The notes under the pieces were generated by a model that saw only the letters and a program-made list of their open reading frames with translations, had not been told where the DNA came from and searched no databases. From Vulcanimicrobiia bacterium (GTDB lineage: Bacteria; Eremiobacterota; Eremiobacteria; Baltobacterales; Baltobacteraceae): a stretch of 7,515 bases of DNA. How positions within the stretch are numbered: position 1 is the stretch's first letter; each line of letters begins with the position of its first letter. The stretch covers positions 1 to 7,515 of the forward strand of contig JAMXLG010000126.1 of the NCBI GenBank assembly GCA_024281135.1, written 5' to 3'. Below are positions 6,449 through 7,515 of the stretch, one piece after another. The position numbers were made by a program, and so were the translations under genes.

Positions 6449-7515
6449 TCTGCAAGTGCGTTCTTGAACGCGCTAACGAGTGCACGCGCCGCGGCATCCA
6501 GTTGTGGTTCCGCCTGGAAAAGCACGCCGGTCGTGCGGTCGATACGCAGGCGGACAAAAAGCCTTTGCAACGCGGTCATTGCGGTTTGCGCATAAACTCG
6601 AAGTGCGTTCTCGAGCGCGGCACTCGTCGGATCGTTCGGATCCAATCCTGCAAGGCGTTGAGCTTGCAATGCAAGCGTCAATTGGCGCGCTTTCACAAAA
6701 TCCCAGCGCTCGCGTTCTTCGCTGATCTTTGAAAGTACGGCGAGCGTCGGTTCGGCCAATTCGGTTTCGAGAAACAGCGCGTCCTTCGGTGCGTTGATTT
6801 CGCCGACCGGCGCGGGCTTGAGTTCGTTTAGCGACGCGAGAAGTTGTCCGGCGTATTCCGAGATCGGTTCTTTCTTGCCGAGGCGTTCGTGCAACTGAAT
6901 CCGGTGCATTACTTGCGATTGTGCATCGAGATGTTTGCGTACCCCGCGTGCGTCGTTCCCGTTTTCGTCGGTCGCGCATGCGAGAGCGCTTGCGAAAATG
7001 CAATGGCTAAGGATCGTCGGAGGCTTCGAACCACTGAACGTCCGCTCGAAGAATGCGATCGTCGCGCGATCGAATTTCCCGTACAACACGACCGCTTCGC
7101 GCGGCGGCACTTCTTCTTGCGCCTCGACTGCGGGTTCGGGCTCTGGCTCCGGCTCGGGAATTGCGTCGGGCTTGGGTGCCGGCGATTGAATTGGTGGCGC
7201 CGCAGGCGACAGCGCCGCATCGCCGGCCTCGTGGATGAGTGTTTCTTCGGCGTCGAGTTCGTAGAACGGCAGGTCGTCCACTGGAATCTCGACCGGGACG
7301 AGCGGTTTCGCTGAGAAAACGGCGGGGTCGGCCCGTTCCAACTCAGCCGTGAACCCGATCGAAGCTCGGTCCTTGCGCTCGACTTGCAGCGCGCGGGCGC
7401 CTACGACCGCCGCGCCTGAAGCGCGGACTGAGGGGACGAGAAGAAGCGGTTGCGCGCCAAGGCGGACCCCGAGTTTCCAGACGAACGTGCGGCGCGTTCC
7501 CGGCGGCATTTCACC
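6445..7515 (-). CDS. Unrecognised protein coupled to GT-A glycosyltransferase (5' end probably outside window)
   Basis: The frame is open from the right edge of the window to the TGA at 6445-6447. An ATG at 7509 would give 354 residues, but it lies six bases from the edge, the frame continues before it, and any Shine-Dalgarno site would fall outside, so I list the gene as partial. Counting from that ATG, residues 1-60 look like beta strands (FVWKLGVRLGAQPLLLVPSV and following). Residues 100-137 are a Pro/Ala linker with a PEPEPEPEPEP stretch at 118-127. Residues 138-354 are mainly helical and highly charged, with little that resembles a known family. There is no obvious membrane segment. The stop overlaps the start of the GT-A gene as GTGA, so the two are translated together and may act in one process. 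It could be a glycan-handling or assembly accessory protein, but no function can be assigned from sequence. Confidence 0.6.
   Translation of the reverse strand, partial: GEMPPGTRRTFVWKLGVRLGAQPLLLVPSVRASGAAVVGARALQVERKDRASIGFTAELERADPAVFSAKPLVPVEIPVDDLPFYELDAEETLIHEAGDAALSPAAPPIQSPAPKPDAIPEPEPEPEPAVEAQEEVPPREAVVLYGKFDRATIAFFERTFSGSKPPTILSHCIFASALACATDENGNDARGVRKHLDAQSQVMHRIQLHERLGKKEPISEYAGQLLASLNELKPAPVGEINAPKDALFLETELAEPTLAVLSKISEERERWDFVKARQLTLALQAQRLAGLDPNDPTSAALENALRVYAQTAMTALQRLFVRLRIDRTTGVLFQAEPQLDAAARALVSAFKNALAE

Noticed and set aside
6844..7314. 156-residue plus-strand reading frame opposite the 354-residue gene
   Set aside because: It is a Cys/Arg-rich shadow; the minus-strand gene has the coupled stop, Pro-Glu linker and regular helices.

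Overview
The window looks like a bacterial chromosome of moderately high GC content and is densely coded: only one gap, about 80 bases, separates genes on the plus strand. No gene identifies the organism. The gene order flaG-fliD-fliS-fliT behind a sigma-28-type promoter is the classical late flagellar (filament cap) operon, best known from Bacillus (yvyC-fliD-fliS-fliT) and also seen in many environmental phyla. The Ala/Arg-rich proteins and glycosyltransferase style would fit a poorly cultured phylum such as Eremiobacterota, but that is a weak inference.

Region 1 (1-2424, plus): the 3' end of a gene with a glycosyltransferase-like Rossmann segment, joined by a GTGA stop/start overlap to a 650-residue protein. 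The C-terminal part of that protein has the GT-B fold of GT4-type glycosyltransferases but lacks the usual EX7E glutamates. Region 2 (2425-2505): a compact control region with a sigma-28 (FliA/SigD) promoter match, overlapped by a GC-rich dyad followed by a T run. Region 3 (2506-5688, plus): flaG, an enlarged fliD with two tandem flagellin-IN-like modules, fliS and a divergent fliT-like gene, all separated by very short gaps or overlaps. Region 4 (5636-7515, minus): two translationally coupled genes converging on the flagellar operon. One is a GT-A fold glycosyltransferase with a DDD motif; the other is an unrecognised, mostly helical protein with a Pro-Glu linker that probably runs off the right edge. 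The tails of fliT and the GT-A gene overlap by 53 bases.

Functionally, FliD caps the growing filament and anchors flagellin assembly, FliS and FliT are cytoplasmic export chaperones, and FlaG influences filament length or assembly. Glycosyltransferase genes on both sides suggest a flagellin or surface glycosylation locus around the cap operon, although no flagellin gene is in the window. I see no mobile element, CRISPR array, tRNA or rRNA. The best candidates for something new are the GT4-like protein with its uncharacterised N-terminal half and lost catalytic motif, and the orphan protein coupled to the GT-A enzyme.
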